48,426 nucleotides of DNA from Alistipes sp. (GTDB lineage Bacteria > Bacteroidota > Bacteroidia > Bacteroidales > Rikenellaceae): the NCBI GenBank assembly GCA_017935185.1, contig JAGBIC010000043.1, positions 1 through 48,426 of the forward strand, read 5' to 3'. A model generated the notes under the pieces. It was not told the origin of the DNA. It was given only the letters and a program-made list of their open reading frames with translations, and did no database searches. Both the position numbers and the translations under genes were made by a program. Shown here in pieces: positions 1-8,211 of this stretch; within the stretch, counting starts at the first letter, position 1; every line of letters begins with the position of its first letter.

Positions 1-72
1 ATACAGAAAGAGTTATTTGAAGTTATGCAAAACGCAGAAGACCAAAACACTCTGTATATTGCTAATTCGTAA
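1..72 (+). CDS. C-terminal end of an unidentified gene (partial)
   Basis: The first 72 bases are open in frame 1 and end with TAA at 70-72. They would encode the last 23 residues of a protein that begins outside the window, ending in YIANS. A terminator-like hairpin follows within 20 bases, as expected at the end of a gene. The fragment is too short to assign to a family. Confidence 0.45.
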   Translation: MQKELFEVMQNAEDQNTLYIANS

Positions 73-90
73 CCCAATACATATTCAACT

Positions 91-128
91 AAAAGGTCGT
101 CATTCATTCTCAATAATTTAGACCTTTT
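91..128 (+). terminator. Probable terminator after the upstream partial gene
   Basis: AAAAGGTC (91-98) pairs with GACCTTTT (121-128), leaving a 22-base loop and a T-run on the 3' side. A second small perfect hairpin, CGTAAC-TTC-GTTACG (130-144), follows directly. The long loop makes this weaker than the other terminators in the window. Confidence 0.5.
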
Positions 129-191
129 TCGTAACTTCGTTACGCAAATATATAAACAATTTGGTGTCTTGCAAAATTTTAGTCATTAAAA

Positions 192-224
192 TTGGTGCTG
201 TATGGTAAAAAAACACTATTTTTG
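192..224 (+). promoter_or_regulatory. Bacteroidales-type promoter of ychF
   Basis: TATTTTTG at 217-224 matches the -7 consensus TAnnTTTG. TTGG at 192-195 sits 21 bases upstream in the -33 position. Transcription would start near 230, about 30 bases before the ychF ATG. Confidence 0.6.
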
Positions 225-263
225 TCAATTAAATAGAATATAAACTAAATTAGAGATATAATA

Positions 264-1361
264 ATGGCATTACAATGTGGTATAGTCGGTCTGCCGAACG
301 TGGGTAAATCGACTCTTTTCAACTGCCTTTCAAATGCAAAGGCCCAAGCTGCTAATTTCCCTTTCTGCACAATCGAACCCAACGTGGGCGTTATCACCGT
401 TCCCGATGAGCGTTTGGTAAAGCTGGCAGAGATAGATAATCCCAAAAAAGTTATCCCCACCACCATCGAGATTGTCGATATCGCAGGTTTGGTAAAGGGC
501 GCATCAAAGGGTGAAGGTTTGGGAAATAAGTTTTTGGGCAATATCCGTAATACCAACGCTATTATTCATGTTCTGCGTTGCTTCGAGAATAGCAATATCA
601 CCCATGTTGATGGTACTGTCGACCCGGTACGCGATAAGGGTATTATTGATACCGAGCTTCAACTCAAGGATTTGGAAACCGTCGAGAACAATATCGGCAA
701 GTGCCAGAAGCAGGCTGTGGCGGGCGACAAGAACGCCAAGCGCAAGTATGATTTGCTTGTGCAGTTTAAGGAGGCTCTGGAGCAGGGTCGTTCGGCGCGT
801 ACTGTCGAGACCGATAAGGAGGAGCGCAAGTTGGTGGCTGATTTGAATCTGCTCACCGATAAACCTGTGCTTTATGTCTGCAACGTCGATGAGAAGAGCG
901 CCGTTACGGGCAATGCTCACACCGAGGCTGTAAAGGCTGCTATTGCCGATGAGAATGCCGAGATGTTGATAGTTGCGGCAGCTACCGAGGCCGATATTGC
1001 CGAACTGGAGGATTACGAGGAGCGTCAGATGTTCCTTCAGGATATGGGGCTTGAGGAGTCGGGCGTAGCTCGTCTTATCAAGGCTGCATATAAGTTGCTC
1101 AACCTGCAAACATTCTTTACCACCGGTGCAGACGAGAGCCGTGCATGGACTTTTGTGAAGGGTATGAAGGCTCCCCAAACAGCGGGTATTATTCACACCG
1201 ATTTTGAGCGAGGTTTTATTCGTGCCGAGGTTATCAAGTATAACGACTACGTTACGCTCGGTTCCGAGAAGGCTTGCCGTGATGTGGGTAAGATTGGTAT
1301 TGAGGGCAAAGAGTATATTGTGCAGGATGGTGATATTATGCACTTCCTCTTTAACGTCTAA
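264..1361 (+). CDS. ychF: Redox-regulated ATPase YchF
   Basis: 365 residues, the usual length for this Obg-related P-loop ATPase, which binds ribosomes and is linked to translation and stress control. The P-loop GLPNVGKST is at residues 9-17 and the DxxG switch (DIAG) at 72-75. The G4 position reads NVDE at 207-210 instead of NKxD, which fits the family's preference for ATP over GTP. The C-terminus is the TGS domain, ending in the typical QDGDIMHFLFNV. The ATG lies 39 bases after a good -7 box. A small membrane-protein gene begins 9 bases after the stop, so the two may be co-transcribed. Function is from family knowledge; identity is clear. Confidence 0.97.
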   Translation: MALQCGIVGLPNVGKSTLFNCLSNAKAQAANFPFCTIEPNVGVITVPDERLVKLAEIDNPKKVIPTTIEIVDIAGLVKGASKGEGLGNKFLGNIRNTNAIIHVLRCFENSNITHVDGTVDPVRDKGIIDTELQLKDLETVENNIGKCQKQAVAGDKNAKRKYDLLVQFKEALEQGRSARTVETDKEERKLVADLNLLTDKPVLYVCNVDEKSAVTGNAHTEAVKAAIADENAEMLIVAAATEADIAELEDYEERQMFLQDMGLEESGVARLIKAAYKLLNLQTFFTTGADESRAWTFVKGMKAPQTAGIIHTDFERGFIRAEVIKYNDYVTLGSEKACRDVGKIGIEGKEYIVQDGDIMHFLFNV

Positions 1362-1370
1362 ATTTGCCTT

Positions 1371-1745
1371 ATGGATATTTGGCGAAAAATACAGATTGCT
1401 GCAGTTGTATTGACTGTTATCGCCATTGTGCTTACCATTGTGGCGGTTTACTATCCGAGTGCTGTCTATTGTGCAATGTGGGCGTGGTCAATTGCTCTTT
1501 GGTCGATTATGTTTTTAGGCCCGATGCCCGTAATCAATCGAAATCGAAGCAAAAGTAAGATTGCTAGGGAACTGATGTTTTTTGTGGCTGTGTTTATCGC
1601 AATAAGCATCTATATATGGTTGAAGGATGTGTATCCTGAAACTCATGGTTTTAGTCAAGGCGTATTGGTCTACTCGGTTGTATATCTGATTGTGGGCCTT
1701 GCGTTTGCAGCGTGGCTGAAACTTGAGGAGAAGAAAAATAGATAA
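1371..1745 (+). CDS. Small membrane protein with about four transmembrane segments, function unknown
   Basis: 124 residues. Hydrophobic stretches at roughly residues 8-28, 32-52, 66-84 and 94-116 suggest four membrane helices, with a basic loop (NRNRSKSK) between helices 2 and 3 and a charged tail. No signal peptide, enzymatic motif or family I recognise. It lies between ychF (9-base gap) and gltX (19-base gap to the likely start), so it is probably part of the same transcript. The ATG at 1371 starts directly into the first amphipathic segment. That it is a real gene is supported by its position, length and coherent hydrophobic pattern; function is unknown. Confidence 0.75.
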   Translation: MDIWRKIQIAAVVLTVIAIVLTIVAVYYPSAVYCAMWAWSIALWSIMFLGPMPVINRNRSKSKIARELMFFVAVFIAISIYIWLKDVYPETHGFSQGVLVYSVVYLIVGLAFAAWLKLEEKKNR

Positions 1746-1764
1746 GAAACTAAAAATAAAAATT

Positions 1765-3297
1765 ATGTCAAGAGAGGTTAGAGTTCGTTTCGCACCGTCG
1801 CCTACGGGTCCCCTGCACATGGGAGGAGTGCGTACAGCGCTTTATAACTATTTGTTTGCTCGCCGTCATGGCGGTAAGATGATTCTGCGTATAGAGGATA
1901 CCGACTCGCAGCGTTTTGTGCCCGGAGCCGAGGAGTATATCATCGAGTCGCTGAAGTGGTGTGGTATCGAGATTGATGAGGGTGTGGGTGTTGGAGGCCC
2001 TCATGCTCCATATCGTCAGAGTGAGCGAAAAGAGATTTATTTGAAATATGCCAAGCAACTTGTCGAGGCGGGTTGGGCATATTATGCATTCGATACTGCC
2101 GAAGAATTGGATGCTCTGCGCAAGGCTGCCGAGGCCGAGGGCAAGACTTTTGCATATAACTATACCGTTCGCGAGCAGTTGCCCACATCGTTGAGCCTTT
2201 CAGCCGAAGAGGTAGAGGCTCGCATTGCCCGAGGCGATATTTGGGTGGTACGTTTCAAAATGCCCGAGAATGAGATTGTCGAGATGGATGATTTGATCCG
2301 CGGTCATGTGAAGGTGAATACCTCTACATTGGACGATAAGGTCTTGTATAAGAGTGCCGATGAGTTGCCGACTTATCACCTTGCAAATATTGTCGATGAC
2401 CATTTGATGGAGATATCTCACGTTATTCGTGGTGAGGAGTGGCTGCCATCGTTGCCGTTGCACTACTTGTTGTATCGGGCTTTCGGCTGGCAGGATACGC
2501 AGCCGCAGTTTGCCCACCTTCCTTTGTTGCTCAAGCCTACGGGTGGTGGCAAACTCTCGAAGCGTGATGGCGATAAGATGGGTTTCCCTGTATTCCCTTT
2601 GTTCTGGACCTCCCCCACAGGCGAAACGGCTCACGGTTATCGTGAAGATGGCTATTTTGCCGAGGCTTTCGTAAATATGTTGGCTCTGCTGGGTTGGAAT
2701 CCTGGCACTGAACAGGAACTCTTCTCAATGCAGGAGCTTATTGATGGCTTTTCGCTCGATAGAGTATCCAAGTCGGGCGCACGTTTCCAACCCGATAAGG
2801 CCAAGTGGTTCAATGCTCAATATATGCACCGCAAGAGCGATGAGGAGTTGGCGGAGTTGTTTCAGCCTATCTTGCGTGAGCATGGCGTTGAGACTTCGGA
2901 TGAGCTGGCCGGCAAGGCCGCAGGCATCATGAAGGAGCGTGCAACATTTATCACCGATTTGTGGGATTTGACCTCATATTTCTTTGTAGCACCCACCTCT
3001 TATGAGGAGAAGCAGACCAAGAAGTATTGGAAGGGCGAGAATCCTGCCCGCCTAAAGGAGGTACGTGAAGTGCTGGCCTCTATCGACGATTTTTCAAAAG
3101 AGAATACCGAGGCTGTGGTTGGTGCATGGATTGCCGAGAAAGAGTATGGCATGGGTCAGATTATGAACACCCTGCGTTTGGCATTGGTGGGCGCAGGCAA
3201 AGGCCCAGGTATGTATGATGTGACCGCATTTATCGGTAAGGATGAGTGCCTGAAGCGTATTGACTATATTTTGGAAAACCTAAAACCTATCGAATAA
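1765..3297 (+). CDS. gltX: Glutamate--tRNA ligase
   Basis: Class I aminoacyl-tRNA synthetase that charges tRNA-Glu in the cytoplasm. I take the ATG at 1765, which begins [15 protein letters not shown] and gives 510 residues. An in-frame ATG at 1723 would add a lysine-rich stretch overlapping the upstream gene. The HIGH-type signature is PTGPLHMGG near residues 13-21, and the KMSKS-type loop is KLSKR at 263-267. The C-terminal anticodon-binding region runs to the end. The stop TAA (3295-3297) shares its last base with the ATG of galM, so translation of the two is probably coupled. Confidence 0.96.
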   Translation: MSREVRVRFAPSPTGPLHMGGVRTALYNYLFARRHGGKMILRIEDTDSQRFVPGAEEYIIESLKWCGIEIDEGVGVGGPHAPYRQSERKEIYLKYAKQLVEAGWAYYAFDTAEELDALRKAAEAEGKTFAYNYTVREQLPTSLSLSAEEVEARIARGDIWVVRFKMPENEIVEMDDLIRGHVKVNTSTLDDKVLYKSADELPTYHLANIVDDHLMEISHVIRGEEWLPSLPLHYLLYRAFGWQDTQPQFAHLPLLLKPTGGGKLSKRDGDKMGFPVFPLFWTSPTGETAHGYREDGYFAEAFVNMLALLGWNPGTEQELFSMQELIDGFSLDRVSKSGARFQPDKAKWFNAQYMHRKSDEELAELFQPILREHGVETSDELAGKAAGIMKERATFITDLWDLTSYFFVAPTSYEEKQTKKYWKGENPARLKEVREVLASIDDFSKENTEAVVGAWIAEKEYGMGQIMNTLRLALVGAGKGPGMYDVTAFIGKDECLKRIDYILENLKPIE

Positions 3298-4352
3298 TGG
3301 AGATTTTACAACACATTTGGGGTTCAACCCCCGAGGGCGAAGCTATTGTTATTTACACTATTCGCAACGCCAACGGCTGCGAGGTGCAGCTCTGTAATAT
3401 TGGTGCCTCTATCGTGTCGGTTAAGGCTCCCGACCGCAATGGTAAATTTGATGATATTGTGCTTGGCTACAAAGAACCCATGAGCTACTTTGGCGATGGC
3501 GCTGCAAGTGGCAAGAGCGTGGGTCGTGTTGCGAACCGTATTGCAAAGGGTAAGATGTGTGTCGACGGTGTGGAGTATGCATTGGAGATTAACAATGGCC
3601 CCAACCATCTGCATGGTGGCTCAAAGGGCTTTGCCAATCAGCTGTGGGAGAGCCGAGTGGAGACTAATCGTGTGGTCTTCTCGCGTGTATCGCCCGATGG
3701 TGAGCAGAACTACCCCGGTGAGTTGTATGTCGAGGCAGGTTACTATTTCAGCGATGAAAATGAGTTGGAGATTACCTATGTTGCCAAGAGCGATAAGAAT
3801 ACCGTTGTAAACCTCACCAACCATGTATATTGGAACTTGGCAGGCGAGGGCAGCGGTCAGACTATTTTTGACCACGAGTTGCATTTGAATTGCTCGAATG
3901 TATTGGAGATGGATCCTACCCAAATCCCCACAGGTAAGTTGCTCGACGTTAAGGGCACACCGCAGGACTTCACCTCATGGCGTAAGTTTGGCGACGAGAT
4001 CCTGTCGGAGTTCAACCACATGAAAGATTTCAAGGGTTATGACCACTTCTTTGTGCTGGATAATTGGAAACCCAATATTTTGGCCGAAATCGGAGAGTTG
4101 CGCCACGAGGCAACAGGTCGTAAGGTGGAGGTGCTTTCGTCACAGGCTGGAGCTATGGTCTACACGGGTAATTGGCTTGAGGGTGGTTGCCCCGTAACAA
4201 AGTCGGGCGGTCGTTATCAGGATTATGCCGGTGTGGCTATCGAGTGTCAAAACTATCCTAATGCTGTGAACGAGCCTTCGTTCCCTTCTATTGAACTTAA
4301 GGCCGGTGATATGTATTGTCAGAAGATTGTATTCAAACTCGGAACATTCTAA
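3297..4352 (+). CDS. galM: Aldose 1-epimerase (galactose mutarotase)
   Basis: 351 residues. The enzyme interconverts alpha and beta anomers of hexoses. Family signatures are present: NHLHGG at 103-108 with His104, the catalytic acid in LTNHVYWN (His176), and the catalytic base in GVAIECQNYPNA (Glu316), spaced as in characterised mutarotases. No signal peptide is visible, so it is probably cytoplasmic. It overlaps gltX by one base, and the next gene starts one base after its stop, so it sits inside a compact operon. Confidence 0.93.
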   Translation: MEILQHIWGSTPEGEAIVIYTIRNANGCEVQLCNIGASIVSVKAPDRNGKFDDIVLGYKEPMSYFGDGAASGKSVGRVANRIAKGKMCVDGVEYALEINNGPNHLHGGSKGFANQLWESRVETNRVVFSRVSPDGEQNYPGELYVEAGYYFSDENELEITYVAKSDKNTVVNLTNHVYWNLAGEGSGQTIFDHELHLNCSNVLEMDPTQIPTGKLLDVKGTPQDFTSWRKFGDEILSEFNHMKDFKGYDHFFVLDNWKPNILAEIGELRHEATGRKVEVLSSQAGAMVYTGNWLEGGCPVTKSGGRYQDYAGVAIECQNYPNAVNEPSFPSIELKAGDMYCQKIVFKLGTF

Positions 4353-4353
4353 T

Positions 4354-4944
4354 ATGGAGGAAAAAGATAGAGAATTTCTTAACTCCTTTGCCGAAAAGCT
4401 GGAGAAGACATTGGTGGATCAATGTACTGCCGATGCACTTTTGGATGGTAAGATGCTTGAGGTAGAGGAACTTGACGAAAAATGGCGCACATCAGCTCCC
4501 GAATATATGGTTGATGCTGTTCCGCAGATTGCAGAGTATCCATCGGCTGCCATTGCATGGGCTTGCTATGTTGGTATGGGTGCTGCCGTTTTGTGGGATA
4601 AGTCGTGGGGCGAGTATAAGGATCTGGAGGATTGGTATACTCTTATGTCCAAACCTCGCGGTTTCGATGCTTTGGATGAGTATGTTGTGGAGTGCCTCGT
4701 TGGGTATCGCCTTGATAGCGAGGATAATCAAAAGCTCGAGAGCGCTATTCGCAAGTGCGCCCACACTGCGCAAACGATGATCCGCAAGGAGGGTATCGAG
4801 CCGCAGAGTGTTATGGCGTTCCACCTTTTTGCCCGTGTCGTTAAGGTCTTTTTCCGCCTGGGTGTGTCGCTTGAGCTGCGCCACCGTGGCTATAAATATG
4901 TTAAGGTGAATCTTAATGTCGAGGGTCAGGCTCCGGTGTCTTAG
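4354..4944 (+). CDS. Conserved-looking hypothetical protein
   Basis: 196 residues from the ATG at 4354, one base after the galM stop; an upstream in-frame ATG at 4291 would lie inside galM and is unlikely. The protein is acidic in its N-terminal third. It has a hydrophobic helix-like segment around residues 62-80 (AAIAWACYVGMGAAVLW) and a basic C-terminal part (FRLGVSLELRHRGYKYVKV). No signal peptide, catalytic motif or family I recognise. The tight packing with galM and the next gene supports it being real. Function unknown. Confidence 0.75.
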   Translation: MEEKDREFLNSFAEKLEKTLVDQCTADALLDGKMLEVEELDEKWRTSAPEYMVDAVPQIAEYPSAAIAWACYVGMGAAVLWDKSWGEYKDLEDWYTLMSKPRGFDALDEYVVECLVGYRLDSEDNQKLESAIRKCAHTAQTMIRKEGIEPQSVMAFHLFARVVKVFFRLGVSLELRHRGYKYVKVNLNVEGQAPVS

Positions 4945-4953
4945 CAGACGAAT

Positions 4954-5799
4954 ATGGCAAGAAGATTACATCTGATATGTGGAGAGTCAGGCGCAGCAAC
5001 GTTGCGTCTGGCTCTCTCTGATTCTTGTCGGCATGATCAGATACTTGTCTTTCCGAATATATTGCAATACGGTCTGTTGCCCACAGCCTTCGATGAAGAG
5101 CCTGTGCGAAAATATGTCGATAGTTGTCGTGATATGTTTCTCATGGGCAAAAGTGAATGTGAAGGGGTAGTTGAGGCAATATTATCTTTCTCGAATTTCG
5201 ATTTTTCGGGCTATGACGATATAATTCTGTGGCATGGTGATACCGTTGGCGACACGCTGTTTTATTATATGGTATGTTATATGCTCTCTGTGGAGTTGCA
5301 TGAGGTTTGCATAAATCGTATTCGTCCGATGTTGCCAAATCCTAACACAAGTGTGTCGCTGACAATATGTTCGGTGGATAATATAAAGGTGTTACTTTAT
5401 TCTATTGCAAAAATACCCCAAAATAATCAGGTGCATGCCGCAAGGATGTGGCAGCGATGGATTGAATCGCCGAGCGAATTGCGTGTTTCGACTCAATGTG
5501 GCGAGATTATAGGTGTAAGCAAGGATTTTCTTGATGAGATTATCATAAAGACATGTGGTCGCGAGTGGCGTTCGGCAGCAAGAGTCGTGGGTGAAATTTT
5601 GTGTGATACGGGTTTTATTGTCGGTGATAACTTTTTGCATAACAGAATGATATGCCTTGCTCGTTGTGGGGCGTTGTCGGTTCGTCGAAATGTTAAGTCT
5701 TTTACCGATATGGCTTGTAATATCGAGGGTAGCAGAGACCCGATATTGGTCGATGGTGTCGATGTCGGGCAACTTCGACTCTTTGAAGTTTCGGTATAA
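4954..5799 (+). CDS. DUF1835-like protein
   Basis: 281 residues. The N-terminus (LHLICGESGAATLRLAL, residues 5-21), a Gly-Leu-Pro stretch near 40 and the segment IILWHGDTVGDTLFYYM near residue 90 resemble the DUF1835 pattern: a nucleotide-binding-like start with a later W-x-G-D segment. The C-terminal half may correspond to the DUF3658-type partner domain, but I cannot confirm this by eye. It is cytoplasmic with no membrane segment. It starts 9 bases after the preceding hypothetical gene and ends the gltX-galM gene run. The molecular role of the family is not known to me. Confidence 0.65.
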   Translation: MARRLHLICGESGAATLRLALSDSCRHDQILVFPNILQYGLLPTAFDEEPVRKYVDSCRDMFLMGKSECEGVVEAILSFSNFDFSGYDDIILWHGDTVGDTLFYYMVCYMLSVELHEVCINRIRPMLPNPNTSVSLTICSVDNIKVLLYSIAKIPQNNQVHAARMWQRWIESPSELRVSTQCGEIIGVSKDFLDEIIIKTCGREWRSAARVVGEILCDTGFIVGDNFLHNRMICLARCGALSVRRNVKSFTDMACNIEGSRDPILVDGVDVGQLRLFEVSV

Positions 5800-5877
5800 A
5801 GCGTCAAATTATTTATAAAATATGGTGTTTTTTGTTATTTTTTTGCATGAAAATGAATATTTATAGCAATTAAATAC

Positions 5878-5885
5878 TATATTTG
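5878..5885 (+). promoter_or_regulatory. -7 box of the his operon promoter
   Basis: TATATTTG at 5878-5885 matches TAnnTTTG exactly. No clear TTTG lies about 20 bases upstream; the nearest is at 5842-5845, too far. The surrounding bases are very A+T rich. Transcription would start near 5892, about 14 bases before the leader-peptide ATG at 5906, so the leader would be at the very 5' end of the mRNA as an attenuator requires. Confidence 0.55.
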
Positions 5886-5905
5886 CATAAACAAAGCATA
5901 CGAAT

Positions 5906-5962
5906 ATGATTATCGCCATCAATATCCATCATCATCACCATATCTTGCGAAAGATACGGTAG
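5906..5962 (+). CDS. hisL: Histidine operon leader peptide
   Basis: An 18-codon open frame (ATG 5906, TAG 5960-5962) encodes MIIAINIHHHHHILRKIR. Codons 8-12 are five consecutive His codons (CAT CAT CAT CAC CAT, 5927-5941). It lies directly upstream of a terminator hairpin and a full his operon. That is the arrangement of a ribosome-mediated attenuator, in which charged tRNA-His is sensed through stalling at the His run. A run of five His codons by chance at exactly this site is very unlikely. The symbol is given by analogy with enterobacterial hisL; there is no sequence homology claim. Confidence 0.88.
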   Translation: MIIAINIHHHHHILRKIR

Positions 5963-6019
5963 GTTGTGGAGTATGGTGTATAGATGCATACAAAAGGCTT
6001 ACCGATAAGGTGAGCCTTT
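5936..6019 (+). promoter_or_regulatory. His transcription attenuator (alternative RNA pairings and terminator)
   Basis: Three competing pairings can be drawn. (a) Terminator: AAAGGCTTACC (5993-6003) with GGTGAGCCTTT (6009-6019), 11 pairs including one G-U, loop GATAA, followed by a T-rich stretch. (b) Antiterminator: CGGTAGG (5957-5963) with CTTACCG (5998-6004), 7 pairs including one G-U, which uses up the 5' arm of the terminator. (c) 1:2 pairing: CACCATA in the His codons (5936-5942) with TATGGTG (5972-5978). Pairing (c) crosses (b), so they exclude each other. A ribosome stalled at the His codons would block (c), allow (b) and prevent termination; one that finishes the leader covers 5957-5963 and lets (a) form. 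The hisG ATG is 41 bases beyond the terminator stem. Pairings are seen; the mechanism is inferred. Confidence 0.8.
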
Positions 6020-6060
6020 ATTTATTGATTTAAGAAATTATAACAAAAAGCTAAATAGTT

Positions 6061-6912
6061 ATGTTGCGAATTGCTATCCAAACCAAAGGACGATTGAATG
6101 AGCAGAGTCTCGGCCTGCTTCGAGAAATAGGTATCGATGTGGATGATGCCAAACGTAAATTTTTATCGAAAGCGGCAAATTTCCCTGTTGAGTTGCTTTA
6201 TCTGCGTGATGACGATATCCCGCAAGTAGTTGAGAATGGTACCGCCTCATTGGGTATAGTTGGTATGAACGAGGTGGCGGAACGGGGTTGTGATGTTGAG
6301 GTCGTGACAAAGTTGGGCTTTGGCGGTTGTCGCATATCGTTGGCAATACCCAAGGCTGACGAATATAATGGCGTGGAGTATTTCCAAGGCAAACGTATTG
6401 CAACATCATATCCTGCAATTCTGTCGAAATTTCTTAAGGAGCATGGTGTTGAGGCGAAGCTGGAGGTTATTACAGGCTCTGTCGAGATAGCCCCTGCGGC
6501 AGGTATCGCCGATGCGATTTTCGATATTGTCTCTTCGGGTGGCACGTTGGTGTCGAATGGCTTAAAGGAGGTCGAGCGAGTATTTGAGTCGGAGGCTGTC
6601 CTTATTGCAAATCGTAATCTTTCGCCCGAGGAGCGAGAGGTGCTTGACGAGTTGTTGTTCCGTATAGAGTCGGAGCGTGTGAGTCGAGGAAAGAAGTATC
6701 TTTTGATGAATATACCTACCGAATCACTAGATGAGGCGGTGAAGATTCTGCCTGCAATGCGCAGCCCTACAGTTATGCCGTTGGCTGCCGAGGGCTGGTG
6801 TTCGCTCCACTCGGTAGTTGATTCGGCCGATTTGTGGGAGAAAGTGCGCCAGCTGAAAGCTATTGGTGCCGAGGGAATTTTGGTGCTTACGTTGGATAAG
6901 ATAATTCCGTAG
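6061..6912 (+). CDS. hisG: ATP phosphoribosyltransferase (long form)
   Basis: First step of histidine synthesis: ATP plus PRPP to phosphoribosyl-ATP. At 283 residues it is the long, hexameric form, which carries its own C-terminal regulatory domain and does not need HisZ. The N-terminus is LRIAIQTKGRLNEQSL. The PRPP-binding segment is DAIFDIVSSGGTL near residue 160. The last 70 residues form the ACT-like HisG_C domain associated with feedback inhibition by histidine (family knowledge). It is the first structural gene after the attenuator, and hisD starts 4 bases after its TAG stop. Confidence 0.96.
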   Translation: MLRIAIQTKGRLNEQSLGLLREIGIDVDDAKRKFLSKAANFPVELLYLRDDDIPQVVENGTASLGIVGMNEVAERGCDVEVVTKLGFGGCRISLAIPKADEYNGVEYFQGKRIATSYPAILSKFLKEHGVEAKLEVITGSVEIAPAAGIADAIFDIVSSGGTLVSNGLKEVERVFESEAVLIANRNLSPEEREVLDELLFRIESERVSRGKKYLLMNIPTESLDEAVKILPAMRSPTVMPLAAEGWCSLHSVVDSADLWEKVRQLKAIGAEGILVLTLDKIIP

Positions 6913-6916
6913 AGAT

Positions 6917-8209
6917 ATGCAAAACATTGGAATATATATAAACCCTCCTCAAGAGGTCTGGCCCGAGCTCTGCAAGCGTGCCGAGCAGGATAATTCTGCT
7001 ATTGCCGAACGTGTGGAGGCGATTGTCGGCCGAGTGGCTTCGGAGGGTGATGCGGCTTTGTATGACCTCGCTGCACAGATTGATGGCGTAAAGTTGGACT
7101 CGTTGGCTGTTGCTGAAGAAGAGTTTTTGCAAGCTGAACAGAAGGTGAGCGCCGAGGTTAAGGGTGCTATTGAGGTGGCTGTGAAGAATATCACAGCATT
7201 TCATAGGGCGCAAATGCCCGCTTGCATTGAAGTGGATACAAGCGCAGGCGTAAAGTGCATCCAGAAACCTATTGCCATCAGGCGTGTAGGTCTTTATATC
7301 CCGGGTGGTACTGCTCCGCTGTTTTCTACGGTCCTGATGTTGGCACTGCCGGCTGCTATTGCCGGCTGTGGCGAGGTGGTGCTGTGTACCCCCACAAACA
7401 AGCAGGGACAGGTAGCTGCCGAGGTGCTTTATGCCGCTCGTCGCTGTGGTGTGGAGAAGGTCTTTAAGGTTGGCGGAGCGCAGGCTGTGGCTGCCATGGC
7501 CTATGGAACGGAGTCGGTGCCAAAGGTCGATAAGATTTTTGGTCCCGGTAACCGTTATGTGACTCTTGCCAAGCAGTTGGTAAGCGGTCGAAATACTTCA
7601 ATAGATATGCCCGCCGGCCCATCGGAGGTGATGATTATGGCCGATGAGTCAGCCTCGGCCGAGTTCGTGGCTGCAGATATGCTTTCACAGGCCGAGCATG
7701 GGCGTGATAGTCAGGCTATGGTTGTCTGCAACAGCGAGCAGTTGGCCGATGAAATTGTATGCGAGGTGCTGCGTCAGGCGCAGTTGCTTGACAGGGCAGA
7801 TTATGTGGCACATTCGCTGTTCAACAGTCGGGTGGTGGTTTTTGATAATCGCAACGACATGATAGCCTTTGCCAACGAGTATGCTGCCGAGCATCTGATT
7901 GTCTCGATGCAGGATGCGTGGGGCGTGGTTGAGGAAATTTATGCGGCAGGAAGTGTTTTTGTCGGTAATTACTCGCCCGAGAGTGCGGGCGACTACGCTT
8001 CGGGAACAAATCACACACTTCCCACATCAGGCTGGGCGCACTCTTGTAGTGGAGTCAATATCGATAGCTTTATGCGCAAGATGACTATTCAGGAGATTTC
8101 GGCTGATGGAATTCGTGGGTTGGCTCCTACAATTATTGCTATGGCCGAGGCCGAGGGGTTGGAGGCTCATGCGGCAGCGGTGAAGGTGAGAATTAAAAAT
8201 TGCAAGTAA
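6917..8209 (+). CDS. hisD: Histidinol dehydrogenase
   Basis: 430 residues. Oxidises L-histidinol to L-histidine in two NAD-dependent steps, the last reactions of the pathway. The substrate-channel segment YIPGGTAPLFSTVLM is near residues 128-142, and DMPAGPSEVMIMAD near 230. The zinc and catalytic region is SQAEHGRDSQ (zinc Gln and His). FANEYAAEHLIV holds the catalytic Glu-His pair, and TSGWAHSCSGVN the C-terminal His. Full family length. Gap to hisG is 4 bases; the next start is 2 bases after its TAA. Confidence 0.97.
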   Translation: MQNIGIYINPPQEVWPELCKRAEQDNSAIAERVEAIVGRVASEGDAALYDLAAQIDGVKLDSLAVAEEEFLQAEQKVSAEVKGAIEVAVKNITAFHRAQMPACIEVDTSAGVKCIQKPIAIRRVGLYIPGGTAPLFSTVLMLALPAAIAGCGEVVLCTPTNKQGQVAAEVLYAARRCGVEKVFKVGGAQAVAAMAYGTESVPKVDKIFGPGNRYVTLAKQLVSGRNTSIDMPAGPSEVMIMADESASAEFVAADMLSQAEHGRDSQAMVVCNSEQLADEIVCEVLRQAQLLDRADYVAHSLFNSRVVVFDNRNDMIAFANEYAAEHLIVSMQDAWGVVEEIYAAGSVFVGNYSPESAGDYASGTNHTLPTSGWAHSCSGVNIDSFMRKMTIQEISADGIRGLAPTIIAMAEAEGLEAHAAAVKVRIKNCK

Positions 8210-8211
8210 CT

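Noticed and set aside
504-1343. A 279-residue open frame on the minus strand inside ychF
   Set aside because: It is the complement of a well-conserved gene with biased codon use; no family motif, no promoter and no plausible start context.
5927-5941. His codon run as a cloning-tag artefact
   Set aside because: The run has mixed codons, lies in a short natural leader between a -7 box and a terminator, and directly precedes a his operon; no vector sequence is present.
5906-6060. T-box or other riboswitch before hisG
   Set aside because: No T-box consensus and the leader is too short; the leader-peptide attenuator explains the sequence.
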